This document shows positions 8,796 through 17,134 of a DNA stretch of 43,918 nucleotides, piece after piece. The stretch comes from Prosthecobacter debontii (lineage in GTDB: Bacteria > Verrucomicrobiota > Verrucomicrobiia > Verrucomicrobiales > Verrucomicrobiaceae). Location: positions 1 through 43,918 of the forward strand of contig CAMBPS010000022.1 of NCBI GenBank assembly GCA_945869675.1. Direction: 5' to 3'. The translations under genes and the position numbers were made by a program. The notes below the pieces were generated by a model that saw only the letters and a list, made by a program, of their open reading frames with translations, searched no databases and was not told the DNA's origin. Positions within the stretch are counted from its first letter, which is position 1. Each line of letters starts with the position of its first letter.

Positions 8796-9496
8796 CGTTT
8801 CTGAGCAAACATCCAAGTCCATAGATCCGGGTTATCGTAGCTCTGGGTCCATGAATCATGTCCGACTCCTGGATAAACCGTGAGCTTGGCCTGACTGCCA
8901 GCTTTCTGCAAAGCACCGTGCATTTTGAGGGAGAAATCCACGGGAACAGCACCGTCTTTATCCCCATGAAAGATCCAGCAGGGTAAGTCTTTGATACGCT
9001 CTGCCATGACAAAACCGACTCCTGCGCCGCCACAAATCGGAGCGATGGCTGCAAAGGTGTCTGGATAAGCTAAAGCGGTGTCCCATGTGCCAAAGCCACC
9101 CATGCTGATGCCGGTGAGATAGAGGCGACTGGTGTCCACTCGATGTGTTTTGATCAGTTCATCGACAAGTGCTTTGACGGCGTATGGATTCCAAATGTTC
9201 TTCTCGGGGACTTGCGGGCTGATGACAATGGCTTCAAACTTTTTTCCTGCTTCGATCAGCTTGGGTGGGCCGTGCTTTTTTAACAGCTGCAGATTGTCGC
9301 CACGCTCTCCTGCCCCATGAAGGAAGATGAGGAGGGGCCATTTTTTGGTGGGATCCGTATCGTAGCCCTCGGGCAGTGAGAGAAGATAGCGGTAGCCGAC
9401 TTGCAGTTTGGCCTCACCCGAAAAGGATTGCTCTGCTTGTGGACCGGCTAAGGATTAGGTGATCAAGATGAGGAAAAGCAGGGTGATTCGTGTCAT
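8792..9496 (-). pseudogene. Secreted alpha/beta-hydrolase (LpqC/phospholipase-carboxylesterase-like), interrupted by in-frame TAA
   Basis: Reading from an ATG at 9496-9494 gives [13 protein letters not shown], then TAA at 9457-9455, then an uninterrupted frame to 8792. Without the stop the product would be about 233 aa: a signal peptide and an esterase with the oxyanion motif FLHGAGERGD, nucleophile elbow GISMGG, the acid in GDKDGAVP and the histidine in GVGHDSW. The entire catalytic machinery is present; only codon 14 is a stop. No ATG, GTG or TTG start occurs between that stop and GTG 9139, and a product starting there would lack the oxyanion segment and the signal peptide. The simplest view is a recent nonsense mutation or a sequencing error. 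Confidence 0.8.
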
Positions 9497-9540
9497 TGCA
9501 GTCCAACGCGCCGGACTTCAGGCAGTTATCGACGGGATTC

Positions 9541-9561
9541 ATCCTTCGAGAAGGATTTTTT
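9541..9561 (+). terminator. Terminator-like hairpin in the pgi leader
   Basis: ATCCTT (9541-9546) and AAGGAT (9551-9556) pair around a CGAG tetraloop and run into a T6 tract. It lies 71 bp before the chosen pgi start and 745 bp after the last plus-strand gene. It may be an attenuator or a stop for stray transcription. Confidence 0.45.
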
Positions 9562-9631
9562 CATGCTCATGAAGGGGCGGAAATGCACTCGTGAGTTGCA
9601 CCGTGGCATCGTCCATGCTTCTTGGCCGAGT

Positions 9632-11209
9632 ATGAGCAACACTTCTTCTCTCTGGCCTCGCTTTCAGAAATACTTTGTTCGTTTGCCAAAACTTGGCTTC
9701 GCTATCGACATTAGCCGCATGGATTTTGAGGATGATTTGTTTGAAACAATGTCGCCTTCGATTGAAAAGGCATTTGCTGACATGAAGGCCTTGGAGGCTG
9801 GTGCGATCTCAAATCCTGATGAAGGTCGCATGGTCGGACATTATTGGCTGCGCAATTCCTCCTTAGCTCCCGCTGATCTGTGCGCTGAGATTGACGACAC
9901 GCTTGAAGCTACCCTTAAGTTTGCTGATGACGTGCATGGTGGTGTCATCAAAGCAGCCAATGGCCAGAAGTTTACCCGTGTGCTTGTGGTCGGTATCGGT
10001 GGTTCTGCTCTGGGACCGCAGCTTGTGGCGCAGTCGATCACACCGGCAAATCCGCCTCTTCAAATTAGCTTTTTTGATAACACTGATCCGGATGGCATGG
10101 ACCGCGTGGTGGCTCAGATCGGAGGAGAAATCGCCACAACGGTGACGCTAGTCATCTCCAAATCCGGGGGCACCAAGGAAACCCGCAATGGCATGTTGGA
10201 GGCAGCTGCGGCCTACCAGGCTCAGGGGGTCGATTTTGCTAAGCATGCGGTCGCAGTAACAGGTGTGGGCAGTGAATTAGACAAATACGCCATCGCTCAG
10301 AGTTGGTTGGCCCGTTTTCCGATGTGGGACTGGGTGGGCGGGCGCACGAGCGTGATGAGTGCGGTAGGAACCATTGCTGCGGCCTTGCAGGGCGTGGATG
10401 TTCGTGGCTTCCTTGCTGGGGCGGCTGCAATGGATGCAGAAACTCGCACTCGTTCAGCTCGTGAAAATCCAGCGATGCTGCTAGCTCTCATGTGGTTCAG
10501 CGCAGGGAAAGGGAAGGGGGCCAAGGATATGGTCGTCCTGCCCTATAAAGATCGCCTCGTGCTTTTCAGTAAATACCTCCAGCAGCTCGTCATGGAGTCT
10601 CTGGGGAAAGAGCATGATCTTGATGGAAAAGTGGTCAATCAAGGCATTGCCGTTTATGGGAACAAAGGTTCCACCGATCAGCACGCCTATGTTCAGCAAT
10701 TGCGTGATGGCGTGAATAATTTCTTTGCCACATTCATTGAGGTTCGGAAAGCACGAGATGCGGCGGGCTTTGAAGTCGAGCCTGGCTTCACCAGCGGCGA
10801 CTATCTTCAGGGCTTTCTTCGTGGCACGCGGAAGGCCTTGGCCGATAAAGGCCGCGAGTCTGTTACTCTTTCGATAGACGAAGTCAGTTCCTACAGCCTG
10901 GGTATTCTTGTGGGTCTATTTGAGCGAACGGTCAGCTTTTACGCGACCTTAGTGAATGTGAATGCCTATCATCAGCCAGGCGTGGAGGCTGGAAAAAAGG
11001 CCGCTACAGACTTTCTGAAGCAGATGGGGCAAGTTGTGAATAGTTTGCCGGATTCGGGTCAAGGTATCACTGCGGACGACTTGGCAGTTCAGATTGGTAT
11101 TGATCCTGAAGATGCTTGGCACATGCTGAGTCATCTCTCTGCCAATGGTCGGGTGAAAATTACCGTTCTTGGAGAGACTCCCTCAGCTGATCAATTCTTA
11201 CGACTCTAA
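9632..11209 (+). CDS. pgi: Glucose-6-phosphate isomerase
   Basis: Interconverts glucose-6-phosphate and fructose-6-phosphate in glycolysis and gluconeogenesis. The 525-aa protein has the sugar isomerase (SIS) phosphate-binding loops GIGGSALGP (from 121) and SKSGGTKET (176-184), [11 protein letters not shown], and [11 protein letters not shown], whose Glu322 matches the catalytic glutamate region. The C-terminal ~60 residues ([19 protein letters not shown]) look like a small helical extension, as in the longer bacterial Pgi subgroup. The frame is open from an ATG at 9563, but ATG 9632 is preferred: it avoids placing the 9541-9561 hairpin immediately before the start and gives a normal N-terminus. 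Gene symbol by function. Confidence 0.93.
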   Translation: MSNTSSLWPRFQKYFVRLPKLGFAIDISRMDFEDDLFETMSPSIEKAFADMKALEAGAISNPDEGRMVGHYWLRNSSLAPADLCAEIDDTLEATLKFADDVHGGVIKAANGQKFTRVLVVGIGGSALGPQLVAQSITPANPPLQISFFDNTDPDGMDRVVAQIGGEIATTVTLVISKSGGTKETRNGMLEAAAAYQAQGVDFAKHAVAVTGVGSELDKYAIAQSWLARFPMWDWVGGRTSVMSAVGTIAAALQGVDVRGFLAGAAAMDAETRTRSARENPAMLLALMWFSAGKGKGAKDMVVLPYKDRLVLFSKYLQQLVMESLGKEHDLDGKVVNQGIAVYGNKGSTDQHAYVQQLRDGVNNFFATFIEVRKARDAAGFEVEPGFTSGDYLQGFLRGTRKALADKGRESVTLSIDEVSSYSLGILVGLFERTVSFYATLVNVNAYHQPGVEAGKKAATDFLKQMGQVVNSLPDSGQGITADDLAVQIGIDPEDAWHMLSHLSANGRVKITVLGETPSADQFLRL

Positions 11210-11278
11210 GTGATTCTGTGTTTGCCATCGGCATGTCCTCGTTTTAAGTAATGAAGGTCTTTAAACGGCCTACCTGAA

Positions 11279-11638
11279 ATGGACAATACCTTTCCGCTCC
11301 GATACCAGATTGCTTGCATCGTTTTGACTGCACTTTTTGTGTGGTCTTTTAGTGTTGCTCGTGAGCCTCGGCAATGGAGACGGTTATTTCAATCAACCTT
11401 TTACAGGACGGAGCAGTTTTCAGTCAATAAGAATAAGGTCATTGATGAGATCCTTAAAACTTGGGGAATTCGCATCGCTATGTTAATATTGGTGGCGGAT
11501 GTAGCCTGTTTTGTGGCCATGGTTACTTACAAAGAAAGGATGCACGCACGAGACATGTCTGCTGATGATTGGTATCATTTGGATGAGCAGAATAAGATTC
11601 AGCAGACGGCTCCAGACTCAAGGCGTCCCACCCCCTGA
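11279..11638 (+). CDS. Small two-helix membrane protein of unknown function
   Basis: A 119-aa protein I do not recognise. Two hydrophobic helices are visible: about residues 8-26 (YQIACIVLTALFVWSFSV) and about 63-83 (WGIRIAMLILVADVACFVAM). A basic segment with several Arg, Lys and Gln residues lies between them. The C-terminal tail is polar and ends in Pro-rich residues. The start is ATG at 11279, right after pgi, and the nucleoside transporter begins 40 bp downstream, so all three may be cotranscribed. Codon usage and placement support a real gene. Confidence 0.65.
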   Translation: MDNTFPLRYQIACIVLTALFVWSFSVAREPRQWRRLFQSTFYRTEQFSVNKNKVIDEILKTWGIRIAMLILVADVACFVAMVTYKERMHARDMSADDWYHLDEQNKIQQTAPDSRRPTP

Positions 11639-11677
11639 TTGATTGAATGGGCATTTTTCAGCTGAAGAATTGATTCT

Positions 11678-12910
11678 ATGTCCAGTTTTATTGGCCTTCT
11701 TGTCTTCATCTTTCTGGCATGGAGCTTATCTGAAAACCGGCGTCTTTTCCCTTGGCGCAGTGTCTTTGCGGGGCTAGCGCTGCAATTTTTGTTTGGTTGG
11801 CTGATACTTCGAACTCAAACCGGCGCATGGTTTTTTGGCCGGTTAGATGAGGTTTTTCGTCGTCTCTTAGGTTTTGCTAATGAAGGGATCTCTATGGTCT
11901 TTGGTCCACTGGCCAATCGTGATCTACTGGCAGAGAAGTGGGGGGCTGATAACGCGTTCCTATTTGCTGTAACGGTGACGGGTACCATTGTGCTCGTTTC
12001 GGCCTTGTCATCTTTGCTTTATCATTACGGCATTCTACAAATCGTTGTGCGTGCTGTTGCTTGGATCATGCAGAGACTGATGCGAACCAGTGGTACTGAG
12101 AGTTTAGCAGCTGCGGCAAACATCTTCATGGGGCAAACGGAGGCACCGCTCATCATCAAACCCTATCTCGCCACCATGACGCGCAGTGAACTCATGGCTT
12201 TGATGGTTGGTGGCATGGCTACCATTGCAGGCGGCGTTTTAGCCGCTTATGTCTCGTTTGGTATATCGGCAGGACATCTTCTCACAGCCTCTGTGATGAG
12301 TGCGCCTGCGGCTCTCATGATGGCAAAAATTCTGCTGCCAGAGACTGAGATCCGCGATACCGCAGCTGGCAGAAGGCTTGAGACCCAAAATGAGACGGTT
12401 AATGGAATCGACGCACTTTGTCGAGGTGCCAGCGATGGCATGAAACTTGCAATCAACGTTATGGCCATGCTGATTGCGTTTGTTGCCACCGTAGCATTGG
12501 CAAATTATCTTTTCTCGCTGAGTTTGCATTGGGTCGGTGTTCAGGATGCCAAACCGATGCAAACAGTTCTGGGTTGGCTCAATGCACCCTTTGCGTGGCT
12601 TATGGGAGTGCCTTGGAAAGACTGCAAAATTGTCGGTAGTATTCTGGGGGACCGCATCGTGCTCAACGAGTTTATCGGATACCTAAAATTGAGTAAAACT
12701 CAAGGCCTCCAACCAGAAAGCATCACTATCACCACCTATGCTCTGTGTGGCTTCGCTAATTTTTCAAGCATCGCCATTCAGATTGGCGGTATCGGTGCGA
12801 TGGCAGAAGTCCGTCGCGCAGAGTTGGCGCAACTGGGTTTCAAAGCCATGATCGGTGGCCTGTTGGCTTGTTACTGCACGGCAAGCATTGCAGGAATGAT
12901 CACACGCTAG
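11678..12910 (+). CDS. NupC-type concentrative nucleoside transporter (CNT family)
   Basis: A 410-aa polytopic inner-membrane protein with about nine to ten hydrophobic segments. It carries the CNT signature GQTEAPL (from residue 152), where the glutamine, threonine and glutamate belong to the nucleoside- and ion-binding hairpin. It also has the late motif ALCGFANFSSIAIQIGG in the second half. CNT proteins import nucleosides with sodium or proton symport. No nucleoside-catabolic gene is adjacent, so specificity is not predicted. The stop lies three bases before the end of the converging beta-helix gene. Confidence 0.92.
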   Translation: MSSFIGLLVFIFLAWSLSENRRLFPWRSVFAGLALQFLFGWLILRTQTGAWFFGRLDEVFRRLLGFANEGISMVFGPLANRDLLAEKWGADNAFLFAVTVTGTIVLVSALSSLLYHYGILQIVVRAVAWIMQRLMRTSGTESLAAAANIFMGQTEAPLIIKPYLATMTRSELMALMVGGMATIAGGVLAAYVSFGISAGHLLTASVMSAPAALMMAKILLPETEIRDTAAGRRLETQNETVNGIDALCRGASDGMKLAINVMAMLIAFVATVALANYLFSLSLHWVGVQDAKPMQTVLGWLNAPFAWLMGVPWKDCKIVGSILGDRIVLNEFIGYLKLSKTQGLQPESITITTYALCGFANFSSIAIQIGGIGAMAEVRRAELAQLGFKAMIGGLLACYCTASIAGMITR

Positions 12911-12913
12911 GCT

Positions 12914-14311
12914 TCAATCTTTGTTGGTAGGGTTACTTAGCATGTTGCTGCTGATTTGATTGCCGGTGCCTTTGAGCGCCAGAAGAGAGGGCTCCTGACT
13001 CCGTTTTTCTTCAGGTCGGTCATCGCGAATCATATTCTGCATGATCAGACTGTGATTGACATCCTCGAGCCGCAGGCCGATTCCATCAGAATCCAAAACG
13101 TGATTTTGCACAATCATGAGTCGACTGCCGCCCACAATATCCACGGCTGCACGCTGACGCCAAACACCCGAAATGACATTGCCCATCAAAGAGCTGTCAG
13201 AACATTGAATGAGGCGGATTCCATTGTTCTCAGTATCTTTGAAGCCATTCACGGCATACCTTGGATTGCGATCGAAGTTGTTATTGCTGATGACGAGGTG
13301 CTCAGAGTTTTCAGCTAACAAATCTTGATCAAAACCTTCCCAAAACGTATTTCCGGTGATGGTGACTCCGCGCGCTTCGCGGATTTCGATGTTCGTCCTT
13401 ACATCACTAAACACATTCGCACTGATCGTCACATTTCCCTCACGTGTGTGGGCTCTGCCGACGCGTCGCTCCAGGCTAGGATCGGTGCCTGCGCCGAGGA
13501 TGCGGATATTAGCTGATCCTGCGGCCTTACTGGTATGCTGTAATGTGCAGCCCGTGATGGCCACTTCCGCGATGGAGCCACCAGTCGAGTTAAGCTCTAC
13601 ATTGGCCGCTGGTGCTCCTCCAACAGCGTGATTGCCTTCAATGTCACAGGTGCCGATGTGTAAATTCCGCACTTCACCGCCTCGCGAGACGATACCGCCT
13701 TCGGCATTATAACTGATGTGACAGCCTACGACATTGATCTGATGTAGATTTAAGTGATCCAAAAAGATGCCGATGCCGCGATTGTCATAAAAGTGACAGT
13801 CCGTGATGAGAACGTTGCGATTCCGCGTTGTTAGATGCACGGCATGTCGGCATTGACGGATCACCACTCGCGATAGTGTGAGTTGCATCGTCCCGGCTGC
13901 CTCGATCCCATCGGCCTCGGTATGACCTCCGATGATCTCGATCCCACTGATCATGGGGGTCCTTTCTTTTTCCCAAACACCCGGTTTCACCGTCGTTGGC
14001 GCGGCAGTTCCCTCGTGGGTTCCTTTGAAAAAGAAGGCCGGACCTGCGCCTTCCATGACAATGCGTGCCGTGCCGTCACTAGAGATCGCCGTAAAGCCAG
14101 ACTCGCTCAGAGGGATGGTGATCGTTCGGGAAATCCGATAAATTCCCTTTGGAAAGCTGATGCTGCCATGGGTCAGTAGGGCCTTTTCGATCGCTTGCAC
14201 ATCATCCGTCTTGCCGTTTCCCTGCGCTCCGAAACTCATCACGCTGACCTGAGCTTGGATGGTGGCTGCAAGAATGAGGAAAAAGAAAACACCGAGTTTG
14301 ATCGTGGTCAT
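12914..14311 (-). CDS. Secreted right-handed parallel beta-helix protein (pectate lyase-superfamily fold)
   Basis: A 465-aa protein with signal peptide MTTIKLGVFFFLILAATIQA. It starts with the pectate-lyase-3-like segment SFGAQGNGKTDDVQAIEKAL, then has many short repeating turns such as VLITDCHFYDNRGIGIFLD, VVGCHISYNAEGGI and LVISNNNFDRNPRY. These are the asparagine-rich coils of a parallel beta-helix. Such proteins bind or cleave polysaccharides outside the cytoplasm. No catalytic set can be assigned, so enzyme versus structural role is open. The 39-bp gap to the divergent TraB-like gene must hold the start signals of both. Confidence 0.85.
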   Translation of the reverse strand: MTTIKLGVFFFLILAATIQAQVSVMSFGAQGNGKTDDVQAIEKALLTHGSISFPKGIYRISRTITIPLSESGFTAISSDGTARIVMEGAGPAFFFKGTHEGTAAPTTVKPGVWEKERTPMISGIEIIGGHTEADGIEAAGTMQLTLSRVVIRQCRHAVHLTTRNRNVLITDCHFYDNRGIGIFLDHLNLHQINVVGCHISYNAEGGIVSRGGEVRNLHIGTCDIEGNHAVGGAPAANVELNSTGGSIAEVAITGCTLQHTSKAAGSANIRILGAGTDPSLERRVGRAHTREGNVTISANVFSDVRTNIEIREARGVTITGNTFWEGFDQDLLAENSEHLVISNNNFDRNPRYAVNGFKDTENNGIRLIQCSDSSLMGNVISGVWRQRAAVDIVGGSRLMIVQNHVLDSDGIGLRLEDVNHSLIMQNMIRDDRPEEKRSQEPSLLALKGTGNQISSNMLSNPTNKD

Positions 14312-14350
14312 GGATCAGATACGATGGATTCACACGGCTTCCTTCCAGAC

Positions 14351-14842
14351 ATGAACTACCGCCCCTTCTTAATTCTCTTAGCTTGCTTCTTCTGTGGGGC
14401 CAGCCTGGCGGATATTAACACGTCTCCAGGTGCTGAACCAGTGACCGAAAAAACTAACTTCATTCGCTTTGTTGAAATCGATCAAGGCGCATTTTTGCAG
14501 ACCGCTAGCGCAAGTTATACCTCGCCTACCGGTGTTATCCTGGATATGACCGATGCTGTTCACATTGGAGATCCAAACTATTTCGATGCACTGAATCGAC
14601 GCTTTAAAAGCTACGATTGTGTTCTCGTCGTGAGGCCGGTCGAGCAGCAAACGGAAATGAAAGTCGCTGATAGCAATGCTAAGTTCCAGTGGCTCGGGCA
14701 GATGCTGGAGTCGATGCGTAACAAGCTAGTGCTAGAAAGGCAACTTCAATGCACCGACTACAAAGCACCTAACTTTGTCCATGCTGACATTAGTTCTGAA
14801 GGCTTCGGGATCTGCCAAACGACAAGTAACATCAGTCCTTAA
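14351..14842 (+). pseudogene. C-terminally truncated TraB/PrgY-like secreted protein
   Basis: 163 aa with signal peptide MNYRPFLILLACFFCGASLA. The core resembles a TraB-like family of planctomycetes and verrucomicrobia: DMTDAVHIGDPNYFDALNRR, a QLQCTDYKAPNFVHADIS segment, and presumably the 'ADMSPEEF' element, here read as ADISSEGF. In the homologues I recall, that element is followed by a further ~100-150 residues. Here the frame diverges after GF and stops 10 codons later, 10 bp before recD2. The usual Glu in a VLYELV-like strand is replaced (VLVVRPV). I found no continuation in another frame, so a deletion fused to the recD2 start fits better than a frameshift. A functional short form cannot be excluded. 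Confidence 0.5.
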
Positions 14843-14852
14843 TCGACGATTC

Positions 14853-17012
14853 ATGCCCGCCCCTGATGATACGATTACCCTTCACGGTCTCGTGGAGCGT
14901 GTGACCTATCACACGGAAGAGACGGGTTATTGTATCCTCCGTGTGATTCCTGAGGGTAAGCATGAGCCATTCAGTCTCATCGGGAAAGCGCCGCGAGTGG
15001 TTGCTGGTGAGCAGTTTGAAGCCATCGGCAAATGGGAACTCACGCGTGATTATGGTCAGCAGTTTAAAGCCGACACGCTCAAGCTTAAACGTCCTGATTC
15101 AGTGGCTGGTATTGAGCGTTATCTCGGTAGCGGATTAATCGAAGGTATCGGCCCAGCCTATGCAAAAAGGCTGCTGGCTAAGTTTGGAAAGCGCATCTTT
15201 GAGGTCATCGAAAATGAGTCTGTGAAACTTGAGGACGTGGAAGGCATCGGGCGGAAGCGGCGCATCGAGATCAAGGATTCTTGGATGAAGCAAAAGAGTG
15301 TGCATAACATCATGCTCTTTCTTCACCAGCATGGCATCAGCTCCAGTAGAGCCCTGCGCATTCATAAGACCTATGGGGATGAAGCCTTGTCTGTCCTAAC
15401 CACGAATCCCTATCGGCTAGCGCAAGATATTCAGGGCATTGGTTTTAAAACGGCTGACGACATTGCTTATCAGATGGGTATTGCCGAGCACGCGCCTGAG
15501 AGATTGCGGGCCGGACTTCTGCACGTGTTGGAAACAGGGGCTAGCAGTGGCCATTGTTGTTTGCCAGAATCACAGGTCTTGCAAAAAGCCACAGACTTGC
15601 TCCAAGGAGTAGGGACATTGTTGTCGGATCAAATTGAAGCTTTGATAGTCTCATCCCAAATGGAGCGTCATACCTTGGGTGAGCCGTCGGTGCTTTATTT
15701 GCCGTATCTCCGAGCTGCAGAGCAGAGCATCGTCCAGAACCTTCGCGCACTCGTTTCCAGCTTGCCCGATTATCCGCCGATGGATCTGCAGGAGGTCATT
15801 CCTTGGGCCGCAGAAAAGACCGGTAAACCCTTAGCTGAAAGTCAGCAGAGGGCTGTCATCGCTGCTTTGCAAAACCGCTGTTTGATCATCACTGGCGGGC
15901 CCGGTGTGGGAAAGACAACCATCCTGCATACCATCCTCACCATCTTGCAATCCAAAAGTATCAAAGTCATTCTTGCCGCACCCACAGGTCGTGCCGCGAA
16001 GCGGCTCAATGAAAGCACGGGCCTGGAAGCCAAGACACTGCATCGTCTTCTCGAATATCAGGGCTCGGGCACTTGGGGTCGTAATCGTGCACGTCCACTC
16101 ATAGGGGATCTTTTTGTCGTCGATGAATGCTCCATGATCGACACACCGCTCATGGCTCAATTTCTCACCGCCTTACCAGAAGGGGCACGATTATTGTTGG
16201 TTGGCGATGCTGATCAGTTACCTTCTGTGGGCCCAGGCATGGTGCTCTATGACCTCATCCGCAGCGGTAAAGTGCCTTGCGTGCATCTAACGGAAATATT
16301 CCGGCAGGCTGCCACTAGCCGTATCATCACCAGCGCCCATGAGATCAATCGTGGACAGTTTCCTGAACTCAAGCCTAGTCGCGACGGTGACTTTTTCTTT
16401 TTAGAAGCCAGCACTCCAGATGAAATTAGTCGCACGATCGTGGATCTGGTGCAGCGTCGTCTGCCGCAACGTTATCAGCTTAATCCGGTCTCAGATATTC
16501 AAGTGCTGACCCCCATGAATCGTCAACTTCTCGGCACGCGCGCTTTGAATGAAGCTCTTCAATTGGCCATCAATCCGCCAAGTGAGATGAAGTACGAGAT
16601 TGATCGATTTGGTGTCACTTATCGAGTTGGGGATAAAGTCATTCAGACCCAGAATAACTATGACAAAGATGTCTTTAATGGTGATCTTGGTCACATCATC
16701 AGCATCGAGACTGAGCCACTGAAGGTCTGCGTTCGTTTTGAAGGAGGGCATCTCGTCGATTACGAGCCTGGTGAGCTTGATGAACTTCAGCTTGCCTACG
16801 CCATGACCATTCACAAAAGTCAGGGTAGCGAGTTTCCCTGCGTCATCATTCCCATTAGCACGCAGCACTATGTTTTGCTAGAGCGCAGCCTCATTTATAC
16901 CGCCATTACCCGGGCCAAAAAGCTTGTCATCCTTGTCGGTGATCTCAAAGCCCTGACGCTGGCCATTGCCAAACAAGAAAGCCGCAAACGCTGGACTGGC
17001 TTGGCCTGTTGA
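14853..17012 (+). CDS. recD2: RecD2-type SF1B DNA helicase
   Basis: A 719-aa, 5'-3' helicase that acts without RecBC. It contains an N-terminal OB-like domain, tandem helix-hairpin-helix segments (YLGSGLIEGIGPAYAKRLL and DVEGIGRKRR), Walker A GGPGVGKTT (348-356), Walker B DECSM (424-428), TIHKSQGSE (652-660) and YTAITRAKKLVILVGD. The order matches Deinococcus RecD2. RecD2 enzymes are linked to replication-fork stability and mismatch or recombination repair. ATG 14853 gives the usual short N-terminus (MPAPDDTITLHGLVERV). The frame is open upstream to 14775, but that region overlaps the preceding gene. dnaX follows in the same direction. Confidence 0.95.
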   Translation: MPAPDDTITLHGLVERVTYHTEETGYCILRVIPEGKHEPFSLIGKAPRVVAGEQFEAIGKWELTRDYGQQFKADTLKLKRPDSVAGIERYLGSGLIEGIGPAYAKRLLAKFGKRIFEVIENESVKLEDVEGIGRKRRIEIKDSWMKQKSVHNIMLFLHQHGISSSRALRIHKTYGDEALSVLTTNPYRLAQDIQGIGFKTADDIAYQMGIAEHAPERLRAGLLHVLETGASSGHCCLPESQVLQKATDLLQGVGTLLSDQIEALIVSSQMERHTLGEPSVLYLPYLRAAEQSIVQNLRALVSSLPDYPPMDLQEVIPWAAEKTGKPLAESQQRAVIAALQNRCLIITGGPGVGKTTILHTILTILQSKSIKVILAAPTGRAAKRLNESTGLEAKTLHRLLEYQGSGTWGRNRARPLIGDLFVVDECSMIDTPLMAQFLTALPEGARLLLVGDADQLPSVGPGMVLYDLIRSGKVPCVHLTEIFRQAATSRIITSAHEINRGQFPELKPSRDGDFFFLEASTPDEISRTIVDLVQRRLPQRYQLNPVSDIQVLTPMNRQLLGTRALNEALQLAINPPSEMKYEIDRFGVTYRVGDKVIQTQNNYDKDVFNGDLGHIISIETEPLKVCVRFEGGHLVDYEPGELDELQLAYAMTIHKSQGSEFPCVIIPISTQHYVLLERSLIYTAITRAKKLVILVGDLKALTLAIAKQESRKRWTGLAC

Positions 17013-17134
17013 TCCATCCAGGCTCGGAATTGAACATGGACTGAGTTTAATGAATTGAGCCAAGCTTGCTAATGAACAGTAATTGTGTCAAAAAATCCCC
17101 TCGCCTCTGACTCTGAGCGCGCTAGCGTCAGCTC

